Shown: piece after piece, positions 7,481 through 15,028 of the stretch
Layout of the letters: the number at the start of each line of letters is the position of its first letter
Numbering within the stretch: position 1 is the first letter of the stretch
NCBI GenBank assembly: GCA_031283915.1
Contig: JAITAY010000100.1
Location: 1 to 30,463 of the forward strand
Direction: 5' to 3'
DNA: 30,463 nt
Origin: Tannerella sp.
Lineage (GTDB): Bacteria > Bacteroidota > Bacteroidia > Bacteroidales > Tannerellaceae
Position numbers and translations under genes: made by a program
The notes under the pieces: model-generated
The model's input: only the letters and a program-made list of their open reading frames with translations
Told to the model about the DNA's origin: nothing
Databases searched by the model: none

Positions 7481-8104
7481 TTACGGGAAACGGGTAAGCA
7501 CAAAATCGGGTGCGATATCGTAATGGATTTGATATGTGGCGGATGGGGGCGTCAAGGTCTCCCGTACGGTCAGGAATCCGTCGTTTCGGGAAAAATCACA
7601 GGCGAGGATGTGGAGGTCTTTCTGCCAGTCAGCCATCCGCTGTCCCGTCATTTTGAACGCCGTTTCCTTGGCGCTCCAGCAGATTAACAGTTCGGTGCTT
7701 GCCGGATTTTCGCCCAGCAGACGCAGTTCCGGTTCGGTGAGAAAACGCGATTTCAGTTTTTGGATGCGTTCCGAACGATATTCTATATCAATGCCTGCCG
7801 GATGATCCGGATGAAGCAGTACGGCAGCATAGCCTTTGGTGTGTGAAATGCCGATATGATACGGCGCATCAGGCAGGTAAGGCGCTCCGCTGGCCTGATA
7901 GGCAATCGGTGTTTCGCTTCCGGTCAATTCCCGCAAGAGCATCCGAACGGCCAGCCATTCGGCTTTTCTGCTGTCCGATTTGCTGCTGTTCAGGAATGAC
8001 AGACAGTCGTCCGGCCATTTCGCCTGGGCGAGCAGTTCTTCCCAGCTTTCCTCGATTTTCCAGATGCCCCACAGCGGCAAAGCCGATTTTTGCAGAACAG
8101 GCAT
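7481..8104 (-). CDS. 4'-phosphopantetheinyl transferase (Sfp type)
   Basis: The 207-aa protein has the Sfp-superfamily signatures: a conserved His in YHIGISHTKGYAAVL, the Mg-binding GIDIEYRSERI, and CWSAKETAFKM. It would transfer the phosphopantetheine arm of CoA to an acyl- or peptidyl-carrier protein. ATG at 8104-8102 lies 3 bp after the gldD stop, so it is the last gene of the ssb-gldE-gldD run. The position next to gldD is a conserved Bacteroidota arrangement, so it may be the general housekeeping PPTase. It also faces the dehydratase/exporter pair that would use a carrier protein. Confidence 0.92.
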   Translation of the reverse strand: MPVLQKSALPLWGIWKIEESWEELLAQAKWPDDCLSFLNSSKSDSRKAEWLAVRMLLRELTGSETPIAYQASGAPYLPDAPYHIGISHTKGYAAVLLHPDHPAGIDIEYRSERIQKLKSRFLTEPELRLLGENPASTELLICWSAKETAFKMTGQRMADWQKDLHILACDFSRNDGFLTVRETLTPPSATYQIHYDIAPDFVLTRFP

Positions 8105-8107
8105 AAC

Positions 8108-8671
8108 TTATTTCCATTGAAAAGATTGAATCAACTCGATGACGTCTTTTCCTACATAATCGGTCACCGGCGCCAGCGAATCGGCATCCATCCTGCATTG
8201 ATAATAGAGTGCACCGCGAAAAAAATGGCGGACGCTGTCCGTCAACATAAACTGAATCGGAGACGCTGATTCGCCGGCTATCCGGAACAACGCAGCATAC
8301 AGATGAATATTCCTGTCTTCATAACGCTGTTCCGTGATGGCGGTCGCATTTTTCACGCTGTGGAGGAGTAACGTCCGACAGTCTTCCGTGACGGCCGGAA
8401 GCGTTTCCGATGTGATTTCGCGATAGCTGCAATACACTTTGGCGTCCAGGGTTTCGTAGGAAAGATTGATCCATTCGGCGGGCGTTCCCCGCGGCGGCAG
8501 TTCAATCGTGACTAAACGGGAAACCCTGAATGTACAGGGCAAATCGTCTGCGGAAAATTCCCCATATTGCGCTTCGGGAATATCAATCCGGTAAAATCCG
8601 CGGGGCTTGGGCGTATATTTTGCACACGACACGCCCATCCCTAAAAGTATGCCGGTGATGATGAGACGCAT
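8108..8671 (-). CDS. gldD: Gliding-motility-associated lipoprotein GldD
   Basis: The start chosen is the ATG at 8671-8669, giving 187 aa that begin MRLIITGILLGMGVSCAKY, a good lipoprotein signal peptide with the lipobox ending at Cys. A longer frame from 8704 adds a basic 11-aa extension that overlaps gldE and would bury the signal. KPRGFYRIDIPEAQY after the lipidated Cys is characteristic of GldD. The protein is anchored in the cell envelope. GldD is needed for gliding motility in Flavobacterium and is also conserved in non-gliding Bacteroidota, where its exact role is unclear. It lies 4 bp from gldE and 3 bp from the PPTase gene. Confidence 0.92.
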   Translation of the reverse strand: MRLIITGILLGMGVSCAKYTPKPRGFYRIDIPEAQYGEFSADDLPCTFRVSRLVTIELPPRGTPAEWINLSYETLDAKVYCSYREITSETLPAVTEDCRTLLLHSVKNATAITEQRYEDRNIHLYAALFRIAGESASPIQFMLTDSVRHFFRGALYYQCRMDADSLAPVTDYVGKDVIELIQSFQWK

Positions 8672-8675
8672 GAGG

Positions 8676-9983
8676 CTATTCCTTTTTCTCCGCCGTTTGG
8701 TCAATGACGCTGAATTTGATTTTCAATACCCGGCGTTCGTCGGCTTCCAGTATCTGGAAACGGAATCCCCTGTATTCAATTGTATCCCGACGTTTCGGCA
8801 ATGTACCCTTGATTTTCAGCAGGAGACCGGCAAGGGTTTCGATTTCTTCCGCCATTTTCCCGAATTGGTTCGAGTCGATGTCCGTTTCGCGGAAAAAGTC
8901 GTTCAACTGGATTTTTCCTTCAAAGATATAGCTCCCGTCCGGCAACTTGAAGAACTGTTTTTCGTCATCATCGTATTCATCGGCTATTTCACCTACAATT
9001 TCTTCGATGACATCTTCCAGCGTGACCAGTCCGGAAGTGCATCCAAATTCGTCGACGACAATCGCGATATGCATCTTGTTGGTACGAAATTCTTCCAGCA
9101 GGTTGTCGATTTTCTTCGTTTCAGGAACAAAATACGCCGGTCGTATCAGGCTTTGCCATGCGAAAGCGCCTTGATTTCTGATTACGGGAAGCAAATCCTT
9201 GACGTACAGAATACCTTTAATATTATCTTCCGATTCGCTGCATACCGGAATGCGTGAAAAGCCGGTTTGGAGAATCAGCTTCATCAAATCTTCAAAACTG
9301 TACTTGACATCGACCATCACCATATCCAATCGGGGGATCATGATTTCGTCCGCCCTTTTATTGTAGAAATGAATGATTTCGTCCAGCATTTCCTTCTCAT
9401 CCATCGACTCTTTGGAAATCATGGTCGGTTCATTGACAGACGTTTTTTTCCTGTTATAGTTCATGAACGGAGAGAGAAGGGGTTTGGTCACAGGCCAAAG
9501 TATCCGGTCGACGGCTTTCAGGAGCGGCGCGAAATTTTGAATGATGCGCACTGCGTGATTCCGTACTATGAATTTGGGAATCAGTCCGCCGAAAAGATAA
9601 CTCGAAACCATCCATCCAAGGATGACATACAGATAGATCAGCGATGTATGGAGTGTTTGGCCGCTAAGAGTGCAGATGCCATACAGACCCGATACGATGC
9701 ACCCTGCATGTATCAGTGAGCGGGCGATGGCCAGTGCAAGAAATGTCTGATGCGATTGATCCGACAGTTGCCTGATCAACCGGTTTCTATCGGAATCGTC
9801 CTCCCGGAGATCGCTCATCTCATCGGGAGAGAGGGAGAACAGCGCCCTCTCTCCCGCGGAAAGCAGACACAAAAAGAACAGCAGAATCGGAATGCCGGCA
9901 AGAGCAAGGATTGCAAGGGCAACCGGTTGTTTACAGCATACGGACAGAATGAATAAGCCCGGAAAGTAATCGTCAGAGTCCAA
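8676..9983 (-). CDS. gldE: GldE, CNNM/CBS-domain membrane protein
   Basis: The 435-aa protein has four hydrophobic segments in its first ~170 residues (CNNM domain), a CBS-domain pair at about 205-330 (IMIPRLDMVMVD; GFSRIPVCSESEDNIKG; IAIVVDEFGCTSGLVTLED), and a CorC/HlyC-type C-terminal domain (about 345-430). This is the GldE/CorC organisation, an inner-membrane protein possibly linked to ion transport and needed for gliding with GldD. The start is unusual: the only reasonable codon is TTG at 9983-9981, because an in-frame TAA lies a few codons upstream and no ATG precedes the first TM segment. It starts 26 bp after ssb and belongs to the same transcript. Confidence 0.93.
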   Translation of the reverse strand: MDSDDYFPGLFILSVCCKQPVALAILALAGIPILLFFLCLLSAGERALFSLSPDEMSDLREDDSDRNRLIRQLSDQSHQTFLALAIARSLIHAGCIVSGLYGICTLSGQTLHTSLIYLYVILGWMVSSYLFGGLIPKFIVRNHAVRIIQNFAPLLKAVDRILWPVTKPLLSPFMNYNRKKTSVNEPTMISKESMDEKEMLDEIIHFYNKRADEIMIPRLDMVMVDVKYSFEDLMKLILQTGFSRIPVCSESEDNIKGILYVKDLLPVIRNQGAFAWQSLIRPAYFVPETKKIDNLLEEFRTNKMHIAIVVDEFGCTSGLVTLEDVIEEIVGEIADEYDDDEKQFFKLPDGSYIFEGKIQLNDFFRETDIDSNQFGKMAEEIETLAGLLLKIKGTLPKRRDTIEYRGFRFQILEADERRVLKIKFSVIDQTAEKKE

Positions 9984-10009
9984 GGACAGTGTTTATTGGT
10001 GAATACTTC

Positions 10010-10483
10010 TCAAAACGGCAAATCATCCGTGCTGTCCGGTATAGCCGGCGGTTCCGCCACCGCAGCCCGGTATGACGGTGCAGGTGCAGGCGCGGGCGCA
10101 TTGGTTGTTGCAACAGGCGCATTGACATTATCTGCGGAATCCGGCCTCCGTCCAAGCGAATAAAATTCGATCCGGTCGGCGTAGATTTCCGTGACATAAT
10201 GTTTTACGCCACTCTGATCGTCGTAGTTGCGTGTACGGATTTTTCCTTCAACGTAGACTAAAGAGCCTTTTTTGACATATTTCTCCACGAATTGAACCCG
10301 GTCGCGACCTGCAACGATGTTATGCCATTCCGTCCGTTCGGGAACTTCCGTCCCGTTGGCCAGCGTGTAACCTTTTTCCGACGTGGCTACGCTAAAATTA
10401 GCAATGGCATTTCCACTGTCGAAATACCTTACTACGGGGTCTTTCCCCACATTTCCAATTAGAATAACTTTATTCAATGACAT
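10010..10483 (-). CDS. ssb: Single-stranded DNA-binding protein
   Basis: The 157-aa protein has an N-terminal OB fold (residues 1-110: MSLNKVILIGNVGKDPVVR, TEWHNIVA, KGSLVYVEGKIRTRNY), an Ala/Pro-rich linker, and the acidic tip DDLPF at the C-terminus through which SSB recruits replication and repair proteins. It coats single-stranded DNA. It is followed by gldE and preceded at 97 bp by mutY; a -7 box in that gap suggests its own promoter. Confidence 0.97.
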   Translation of the reverse strand: MSLNKVILIGNVGKDPVVRYFDSGNAIANFSVATSEKGYTLANGTEVPERTEWHNIVAGRDRVQFVEKYVKKGSLVYVEGKIRTRNYDDQSGVKHYVTEIYADRIEFYSLGRRPDSADNVNAPVATTNAPAPAPAPSYRAAVAEPPAIPDSTDDLPF

Positions 10484-10511
10484 ATTATGAATGGATTTAT
10501 AATTTACAATA

Positions 10512-10519
10512 CAAATGTA
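10512..10519 (-). promoter_or_regulatory. Bacteroidota -7 box for ssb (TACATTTG)
   Basis: Read on the minus strand, TACATTTG fits TAnnTTTG exactly, 29 bp before the ssb ATG. It lies in the mutY-ssb gap and would drive ssb-gldE-gldD-PPTase. Confidence 0.6.
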
Positions 10520-10553
10520 AGAACTTTTTTTTACCCGTCCACACGGTTTTGTT

Positions 10554-10571
10554 AAAAAAACAAGGCTTGTT
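10554..10571 (-). terminator. Weak terminator-like hairpin after mutY
   Basis: On the minus strand, AACAA-GCC-TTGTT followed by a run of T lies about 10 bp after the mutY stop. The stem is only five AT-rich pairs, so termination is probably partial. Confidence 0.35.
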
Positions 10572-10580
10572 GATAAAATC

Positions 10581-11654
10581 TCAGATGATCTCAGATAAAT
10601 AGTTGTATATCAGCTTTGGAACAGGATAGTCGTCCAAAGTGTTTTTCTCTATTTTCAAATATTTTTTCAGCGTGGCATTTTCCGTTTGAATCTCTGCCCT
10701 GTAAAAGGTCGCATGTAGAATCTGGTGAGACAGGACATGTTTGATGCCACTCTTTTCAATCGTCAGCACAGGTATACCGGTGGCATTGAACAGTTTTTTG
10801 AAGGCCTCCGTTTCCTGTAATTCGGCAAAATCCATCGTTCGTTCCGTCTCTATCATAGGAAGTTCAAACAATCCTTTCCAGATGTCGTTTTGGGTACGGC
10901 GGTACAGGTAAGTGTATACTTTGTCATGTATAATGTATATATAATGGAAGTAGCGGTCACGTGTTTTAGTCTTATGTAGCTTGACCGGAAACTGTTGCGG
11001 ATTTCCGGAAGCATAGCCCATGCAGCGGTTCACAAACGGACATTGGTTGCAGTCGGGATTTTGCGGAACGCACTGTAATGCGCCAAATTCCATGACGGCT
11101 TGGTTGTGCAGTCCGGCCAGTCGAGGGTTCATGACGAGGCGAGCCAGTTCGGTGTATTGTTTTTTCCCTTCCCCAGTATCAATGGGCGTTTGAATCGCAT
11201 AAAGCCGTCCCAGCACGCGGAAGACATTCCCGTCAACGACCGGATAGGGCTGGTTCCACGCAAAAGACGCGATGGCGGCTGCCGTATATTCGCCGATGCC
11301 TTTCAGGGAGAGAATGTCTTCATAACGCTGGGGGAATGTGCCATGGAAACGGGTTTGAATATCTTTCGCTGCTTCGTGCAGGTTGCGGGCGCGGGAATAA
11401 TATCCCAGTCCCTGCCAGTATTTTAATACGGTTTCCTGCGTGGCTTCGGCCAGACTCTTCACATCGGGGAACTGCCGGACAAATCGCAGGTAATATTCCA
11501 TGCCCTGTACGACCCGGGTTTGCTGGAGAATAATTTCCGAAATCCATATCAAATAGGGATTTTTTGTTTGTCTCCAAGGCAAATCCCGTTTATTTTTCTC
11601 ATACCAGGCCAAAAAAAATTCGCTCTCCTGTTTTTTTTCACATGCTTGACTCAT
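10581..11654 (-). CDS. mutY: A/G-specific adenine DNA glycosylase MutY
   Basis: The 357-aa protein removes adenine mispaired with 8-oxoguanine or guanine, preventing G:C to T:A mutations. It has the catalytic Glu40 in SEIILQQTRV, the helix-hairpin-helix LKGIGEYTAAAI (about 117-128) and the catalytic Asp141 in VVDGNVFRVLGRL. The 4Fe-4S ligands CVPQNPDCNQCPFVNRC (C-x6-C-x2-C-x5-C) follow, then a NUDIX-like 8-oxoG recognition domain (~235-357). Length and motif order are normal. It is the first gene of the minus-strand run and shares a divergent intergenic region with HU. Confidence 0.97.
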   Translation of the reverse strand: MSQACEKKQESEFFLAWYEKNKRDLPWRQTKNPYLIWISEIILQQTRVVQGMEYYLRFVRQFPDVKSLAEATQETVLKYWQGLGYYSRARNLHEAAKDIQTRFHGTFPQRYEDILSLKGIGEYTAAAIASFAWNQPYPVVDGNVFRVLGRLYAIQTPIDTGEGKKQYTELARLVMNPRLAGLHNQAVMEFGALQCVPQNPDCNQCPFVNRCMGYASGNPQQFPVKLHKTKTRDRYFHYIYIIHDKVYTYLYRRTQNDIWKGLFELPMIETERTMDFAELQETEAFKKLFNATGIPVLTIEKSGIKHVLSHQILHATFYRAEIQTENATLKKYLKIEKNTLDDYPVPKLIYNYLSEII

Positions 11655-11688
11655 AGATCATTATATTTTTGCTTGTTCAATTTCGGCA

Positions 11689-11696
11689 CAAACATA
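11689..11696 (-). promoter_or_regulatory. Bacteroidota -7 box for mutY (TATGTTTG)
   Basis: On the minus strand TATGTTTG fits TAnnTTTG, 35 bp before the mutY ATG. It is divergent to the HU promoter box in the same 161-bp interval. Confidence 0.55.
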
Positions 11697-11763
11697 CGGA
11701 TATCCTGCGGAAAATTATCTCACATTTTCGGGAAAAAGAATAGCATTATTGAAATAAATACTA

Positions 11764-11771
11764 TATATTTG
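11764..11771 (+). promoter_or_regulatory. Bacteroidota -7 box for HU (TATATTTG)
   Basis: TATATTTG fits TAnnTTTG exactly, 44 bp before the HU ATG, in an AT-rich stretch. Confidence 0.6.
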
Positions 11772-11815
11772 CAATCCAAAAAATTAGAATTTTATTCATT
11801 TAAAAAGTTGATGAT

Positions 11816-12094
11816 ATGACAAAGGCAGATATTGTTAGTGAAATTTCAAAGAGTACAGGTATTGACAAAAGTACGGTTTTGTCTACTGTAGAGGCGTTTA
11901 TGGATGTGGTAAAGAATTCTTTATCCAAAGGTGATAATGTGTATTTGAGAGGTTTCGGCAGCTTTGTGGTTAAGACAAGAGCTCAGAAAACCGCACGTAA
12001 CATTTCAAAGAACACAACGATTATTATTCCGGAACATAATATTCCGTCATTCAAGCCGGCAAAAGTATTTTTGAACAGTGTGGCTGAGAAGTAA
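11816..12094 (+). CDS. HU-family nucleoid DNA-binding protein
   Basis: The 92-aa protein has the HU/IHF plan: N-terminal helices (MTKADIVSEISKSTGIDK), the conserved YLRGFGSFVVKTRAQKTARN leading into the beta arm, and a C-terminal PSFKPAKVFLNSV. It binds and bends DNA non-specifically as a dimer. It is followed at 34 bp by the tiny basic protein and then RNase G, a gene order I recognise from Bacteroidota. It has its own -7 box upstream. Confidence 0.97.
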   Translation: MTKADIVSEISKSTGIDKSTVLSTVEAFMDVVKNSLSKGDNVYLRGFGSFVVKTRAQKTARNISKNTTIIIPEHNIPSFKPAKVFLNSVAEK

Positions 12095-12128
12095 TAGTCT
12101 GAAGTGTTGAATTTTAAATTGGAAATTT

Positions 12129-12218
12129 ATGCCTAGTGGTAAAAAGAGAAAAAGACACAAAATGTCAACGCATAAGCGTAAAAAAAGACTTAAAAAGAAT
12201 AGACATAAAAAGAAATAA
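12129..12218 (+). CDS. AURKAIP1/COX24-domain small basic protein (29 aa)
   Basis: ATG 12129 opens a 29-codon gene, too short for usual ORF calling, encoding MPSGKKRKRHKMSTHKRKKR and a further Lys/Arg-rich tail. More than half the residues are Lys or Arg. The sequence matches the small AURKAIP1/COX24-domain proteins (related to mitochondrial ribosomal protein mS38) conserved between HU and RNase G in Bacteroidota. It is probably ribosome- or rRNA-associated; the function rests on family knowledge, not on anything directly visible. Confidence 0.88.
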   Translation: MPSGKKRKRHKMSTHKRKKRLKKNRHKKK

Positions 12219-12228
12219 GTCTTGGTGA

Positions 12229-12275
12229 GCGGAAAGAACAAACTTAATGAAGAACTTTTAAGTTTGTTCTTTCGC
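12229..12275 (+). promoter_or_regulatory. Long hairpin in front of RNase G
   Basis: GCG plus AAAGAACAAACTTAA pairs with TTAAGTTTGTTCTTT plus CGC with a single bulged G, about 18 bp in total, around a ~10-base loop. It ends 25 bp before the rng start codon and 11 bp after the small basic gene. There is no proper T-tract. It could attenuate transcription into rng, or be a cleavage site in its 5' leader through which RNase G limits its own mRNA, as RNase E does in Escherichia coli; that is inference. Confidence 0.6.
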
Positions 12276-12300
12276 TTAAATACATAGAAAATAGTCAGTT

Positions 12301-13872
12301 GTGGTAAGTGAATTAGTTGTAGACGTAAAACCGAAAGAAATCTCAATAGCTGTATTGGAAGATAAGAGCTTGGTGGAGTTTCAAAAAGAACCCCGGAGTG
12401 ATTCTTTTGCCGTAGGTAATATCTATCTTGGGAGAGTGAAAAAGTTACTTCCGGGATTGAATGCAGCGTTTGTAGATGTTGGCTGTAAAAAGGAAGCCTT
12501 TCTCCATTATCAGGATTTGGGCTCCACCTTTAATACACAGCAGAAATATTTGAAGCAACTGAAAGATGACCTGAAAAGGCGCCCGTCTGTTTCCAAAGTA
12601 CAGATATTGCCTGAAATAGAGAAAGAAGGAAGCATCGGTACCGTATTAACGGTAGGGCAGGATGTGCTTGTGCAAGTTGCCAAAGAACCGATTTCAACGA
12701 AAGGACCACGTTTGACGGCCGAACTCTCGTTTGCCGGTCGTTTTCTGGTGGTGATGCCGTTTTCAGACAAGATTTCCGTTTCTACCAAAATCAAGTCCAA
12801 TGAAGAACGGGCGCGTTTACGTCAACTGATCCAGAGCGTGAAGCCGAAGAATATCAGCGTAATCGTGCGTACGTCGGCCGAGGGAAAGCGAGTGGCCGAG
12901 CTGGACGGTGAGTTGAAATCCCTGCTCAAACGGATGGAAGATACCCTGTTTAAGACGCCGAAACTGAAAGCGCCGATAATTGCGTATGAAGAAACGGCGC
13001 GTATCGTCGCGCTTTTGCGTGATATTTTTAATGCTTCCTTCCAACACATCTACATCAATGATCGGGAGGTATATCGGAGCGTATACGATTACGTGAACCT
13101 GATTGCACCGGAACAGAAAAACATCGTGAAACTGTATTCCGATGAAATGCCGATTTTTGACAAATTCGGCATTACCAAACAAACCAAATCTCTGCTTGGA
13201 CGTACGGTGACGTACAAAAGCGGTGCATACCTGATCATTGAACATACCGAAGCCATGCATGTGATTGACGTGAACAGCGGAAATCGCATGAAAGGCAGTA
13301 CGGAACAGGAAAAAACGGCTTTTGAGGTGAATCTTGCAGCAGCCGATGAGATTGCCCGCCAGTTACGCTTGCGTGACATGGGCGGAATTATTGTAGTTGA
13401 TTTCATAGACATGGCAGAGGCGTCGAACCGCCAGCAGCTCTATGAACACATAAACAAGGCGATGTCGAACGACCGGGCTAAGCATAATATCCTTCCGCTT
13501 AGTAAGTTTTGCTTGATGCAACTCACGCGTCAGCGAGTGCGTCCGATTCTGAATATACAGACCTCGGAGAATTGTCCCTCCTGCTTTGGGACAGGCATCG
13601 TGAAATCGTCCATCCTGTTTACCGACAGGCTGGAAGAAAAAATTGACTGTCTGGTGAATGTACATAATGTGAAAAAATTCACCTTGCATGTGCATCCTTA
13701 TGTGGCAGCGTTTATTAATAAAGGTGTATGGTCGCTGGGATTGCAGTGGGTGATGAAATATTCGACCGGAATGAAAGTCATTCCCGATCAAAGCCTGGCC
13801 TTTCTGGAATATAAATTCTATGACCGGGAAAAAAACGAACTGGATATGCTGGAGGAAAAAGAAATGAAATAG
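12301..13872 (+). CDS. rng: Ribonuclease G (RNase E/G family)
   Basis: The 523-aa endoribonuclease acts in rRNA maturation and mRNA decay. The GTG start at 12301 gives MVSELVVDVKPKEISIAVLE, the usual N-terminus in Bacteroidota. An S1-like RNA-binding segment (NIYLGRVKKLLPGLNAAFVDVG, with an insertion) lies at about 40-130. The magnesium-binding Asp residues are Asp323 in VIDVNSGN and Asp367 in IVVDFIDM. The zinc-link CPSC is at 425-428. There is no long C-terminal scaffold, as expected for RNase G rather than RNase E. It follows HU and the small basic protein and is preceded by a long hairpin. Confidence 0.96.
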   Translation: MVSELVVDVKPKEISIAVLEDKSLVEFQKEPRSDSFAVGNIYLGRVKKLLPGLNAAFVDVGCKKEAFLHYQDLGSTFNTQQKYLKQLKDDLKRRPSVSKVQILPEIEKEGSIGTVLTVGQDVLVQVAKEPISTKGPRLTAELSFAGRFLVVMPFSDKISVSTKIKSNEERARLRQLIQSVKPKNISVIVRTSAEGKRVAELDGELKSLLKRMEDTLFKTPKLKAPIIAYEETARIVALLRDIFNASFQHIYINDREVYRSVYDYVNLIAPEQKNIVKLYSDEMPIFDKFGITKQTKSLLGRTVTYKSGAYLIIEHTEAMHVIDVNSGNRMKGSTEQEKTAFEVNLAAADEIARQLRLRDMGGIIVVDFIDMAEASNRQQLYEHINKAMSNDRAKHNILPLSKFCLMQLTRQRVRPILNIQTSENCPSCFGTGIVKSSILFTDRLEEKIDCLVNVHNVKKFTLHVHPYVAAFINKGVWSLGLQWVMKYSTGMKVIPDQSLAFLEYKFYDREKNELDMLEEKEMK

Positions 13873-13873
13873 A

Positions 13874-13908
13874 GCAAGAGGATTGTTTTTCCTCTGCTTT
13901 GTTTTTTT
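13874..13908 (+). terminator. Intrinsic terminator after rng
   Basis: GC-A-AGAGGA (13874-13882) pairs with TCCTCT-GC (13890-13897), followed by TTTGTTTTTTT. This looks like a genuine rho-independent terminator 2 bp after the rng stop, and it separates rng from the hydrolase gene at 13940. Confidence 0.75.
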
Positions 13909-13939
13909 GTTTCGTCTTGTGAATGATTCATGTGTATGA

Positions 13940-14821
13940 ATGATGAAAAAAAAGGTTTTGATCTCTCTTGGTATCATGAGTTTGTTTTTTTCTTCCGCTG
14001 CACAGGAAAAAACAGTCAGTTTGTTTCCGAAAGGAGCGCCGGGTAATACGGTTACGTTGGAAGAAGTGGCCGATGAAAGCGGTAACCGGGTGGCAAATGA
14101 AACTGTACTGCGGATTACGAACGTTAGCAAACCAACCATCACGATTTATGCACCTTCCGAAGAAGTGGCAAGCGGTTCGGCTGTCATAGTCTGTCCCGGC
14201 GGTGGGTATAGCTTGCTGGCGTATGACCTGGAAGGAGATGAGGTATGCCTTTGGCTGAATGAATTGGGTATTACAGCCATTTTACTGAAATACAGGGTAC
14301 CTCAGCCTTCGGGACAAAAAAAGCATGAAGCGCCGTTACAGGATTTGCAACGGGCAGTCAGTTATGTTCGGGCGAATGCGAGCGAGTTGAATATTGACGC
14401 GGATCGCATTGGTGTAATGGGTTTTTCGGCAGGAGCACATTTGTCGGTAATGGCCTGTAATTCGTTTGACAAACGGGCATATCCGCCGGTGGACAAGGTT
14501 GACAAGGTAAGTTGCAAGCCGAATTTTTGCCTGCTGGTTTATCCGGCGTACCTGGAAGGGGAAGCTTTCCGGCTTGCCCCGGAAATACAGGTCTCGTCCA
14601 AAACACCGCCGACGATGCTGATTCAAACTGAAGATGATCGTTCGTTTATCAACAGCAGCCTGTTTTACTATTATGCGTTGAAGGAAGCCGGCGTCTCCGT
14701 CTGGATGCACCTTTATCATCGCGGCGGACATGGTTACGGGCTGCGTGATACGGGCGCCATTGTGAACAGTTGGCCGGACCGGGCCGAAGACTGGTTCAGG
14801 GAAATCGGAGTCATGGATTAA
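13940..14821 (+). CDS. Secreted alpha/beta hydrolase (acetyl-xylan-esterase/lipase-like)
   Basis: The start is ATG 13940 or the adjacent ATG 13943, giving ~293 aa. MKKKVLISLGIMSLFFSSAAQ is a signal peptide, so the enzyme is periplasmic or exported. The oxyanion-hole region AVIVCPGGGYSLLAYDLEG, the nucleophile Ser163 in GFSAGAH, an acid Asp232 in QTEDDRSF and His264 in RGGHGYG form an alpha/beta hydrolase triad. The pattern is typical of Bacteroidota esterases that remove acetyl or feruloyl groups from plant glycans, but no carbohydrate-use genes are nearby and the substrate is unknown. A terminator separates it from rng. Confidence 0.9.
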   Translation: MMKKKVLISLGIMSLFFSSAAQEKTVSLFPKGAPGNTVTLEEVADESGNRVANETVLRITNVSKPTITIYAPSEEVASGSAVIVCPGGGYSLLAYDLEGDEVCLWLNELGITAILLKYRVPQPSGQKKHEAPLQDLQRAVSYVRANASELNIDADRIGVMGFSAGAHLSVMACNSFDKRAYPPVDKVDKVSCKPNFCLLVYPAYLEGEAFRLAPEIQVSSKTPPTMLIQTEDDRSFINSSLFYYYALKEAGVSVWMHLYHRGGHGYGLRDTGAIVNSWPDRAEDWFREIGVMD

Positions 14822-14925
14822 CGTGAATCGACCAGAGCCATGTTGCGTCGAGGTTTGACGGCGTCCGTTTATTACCGTCAGGCAATAACGTTATGAATCG
14901 TCAGGCAAATGAAGAAATCATTGAA

Positions 14926-14999
14926 ACACAGAGGCACGGAAGCACACGGAGGGAGCGGGGAAAAAATCTCCGTGTGCTCCGTGCTTCCGTGTTTTGTGT
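14926..14999. repeat. Palindromic repeat, copy A
   Basis: An imperfect inverted repeat: a left arm of the type CACGGAAGCACACGGAG (from ~14934) and a right arm CTCCGTGTGCTCCGTGCTT continuing to TCCGTG, with CACAGAG / TTTTGTGT extending the ends. A closely related element lies at 17117-17193. The pair flanks the acyl-CoA synthetase gene. The rest of 14822-15028 holds only a repeated CGTCAGGCAA (14877-14886 and 14899-14908). Confidence 0.7.
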
Positions 15000-15006
15000 A
15001 ATTTTG
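14999..15006 (+). promoter_or_regulatory. Bacteroidota -7 box (TAATTTTG) for the acyl-CoA synthetase
   Basis: TAATTTTG fits TAnnTTTG exactly and lies 22 bp before ATG 15029. It directly abuts palindromic repeat copy A, whose right arm covers the -33 region, so the repeat may influence this promoter. Confidence 0.6.
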
Positions 15007-15028
15007 CGAATCATTCAAAGAATAGATT

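Noticed and set aside
7441..7687. 72-aa plus-strand ORF after the MITE
   Set aside because: It overlaps the 3' end of the PPTase gene on the other strand and shows no signal or family pattern.
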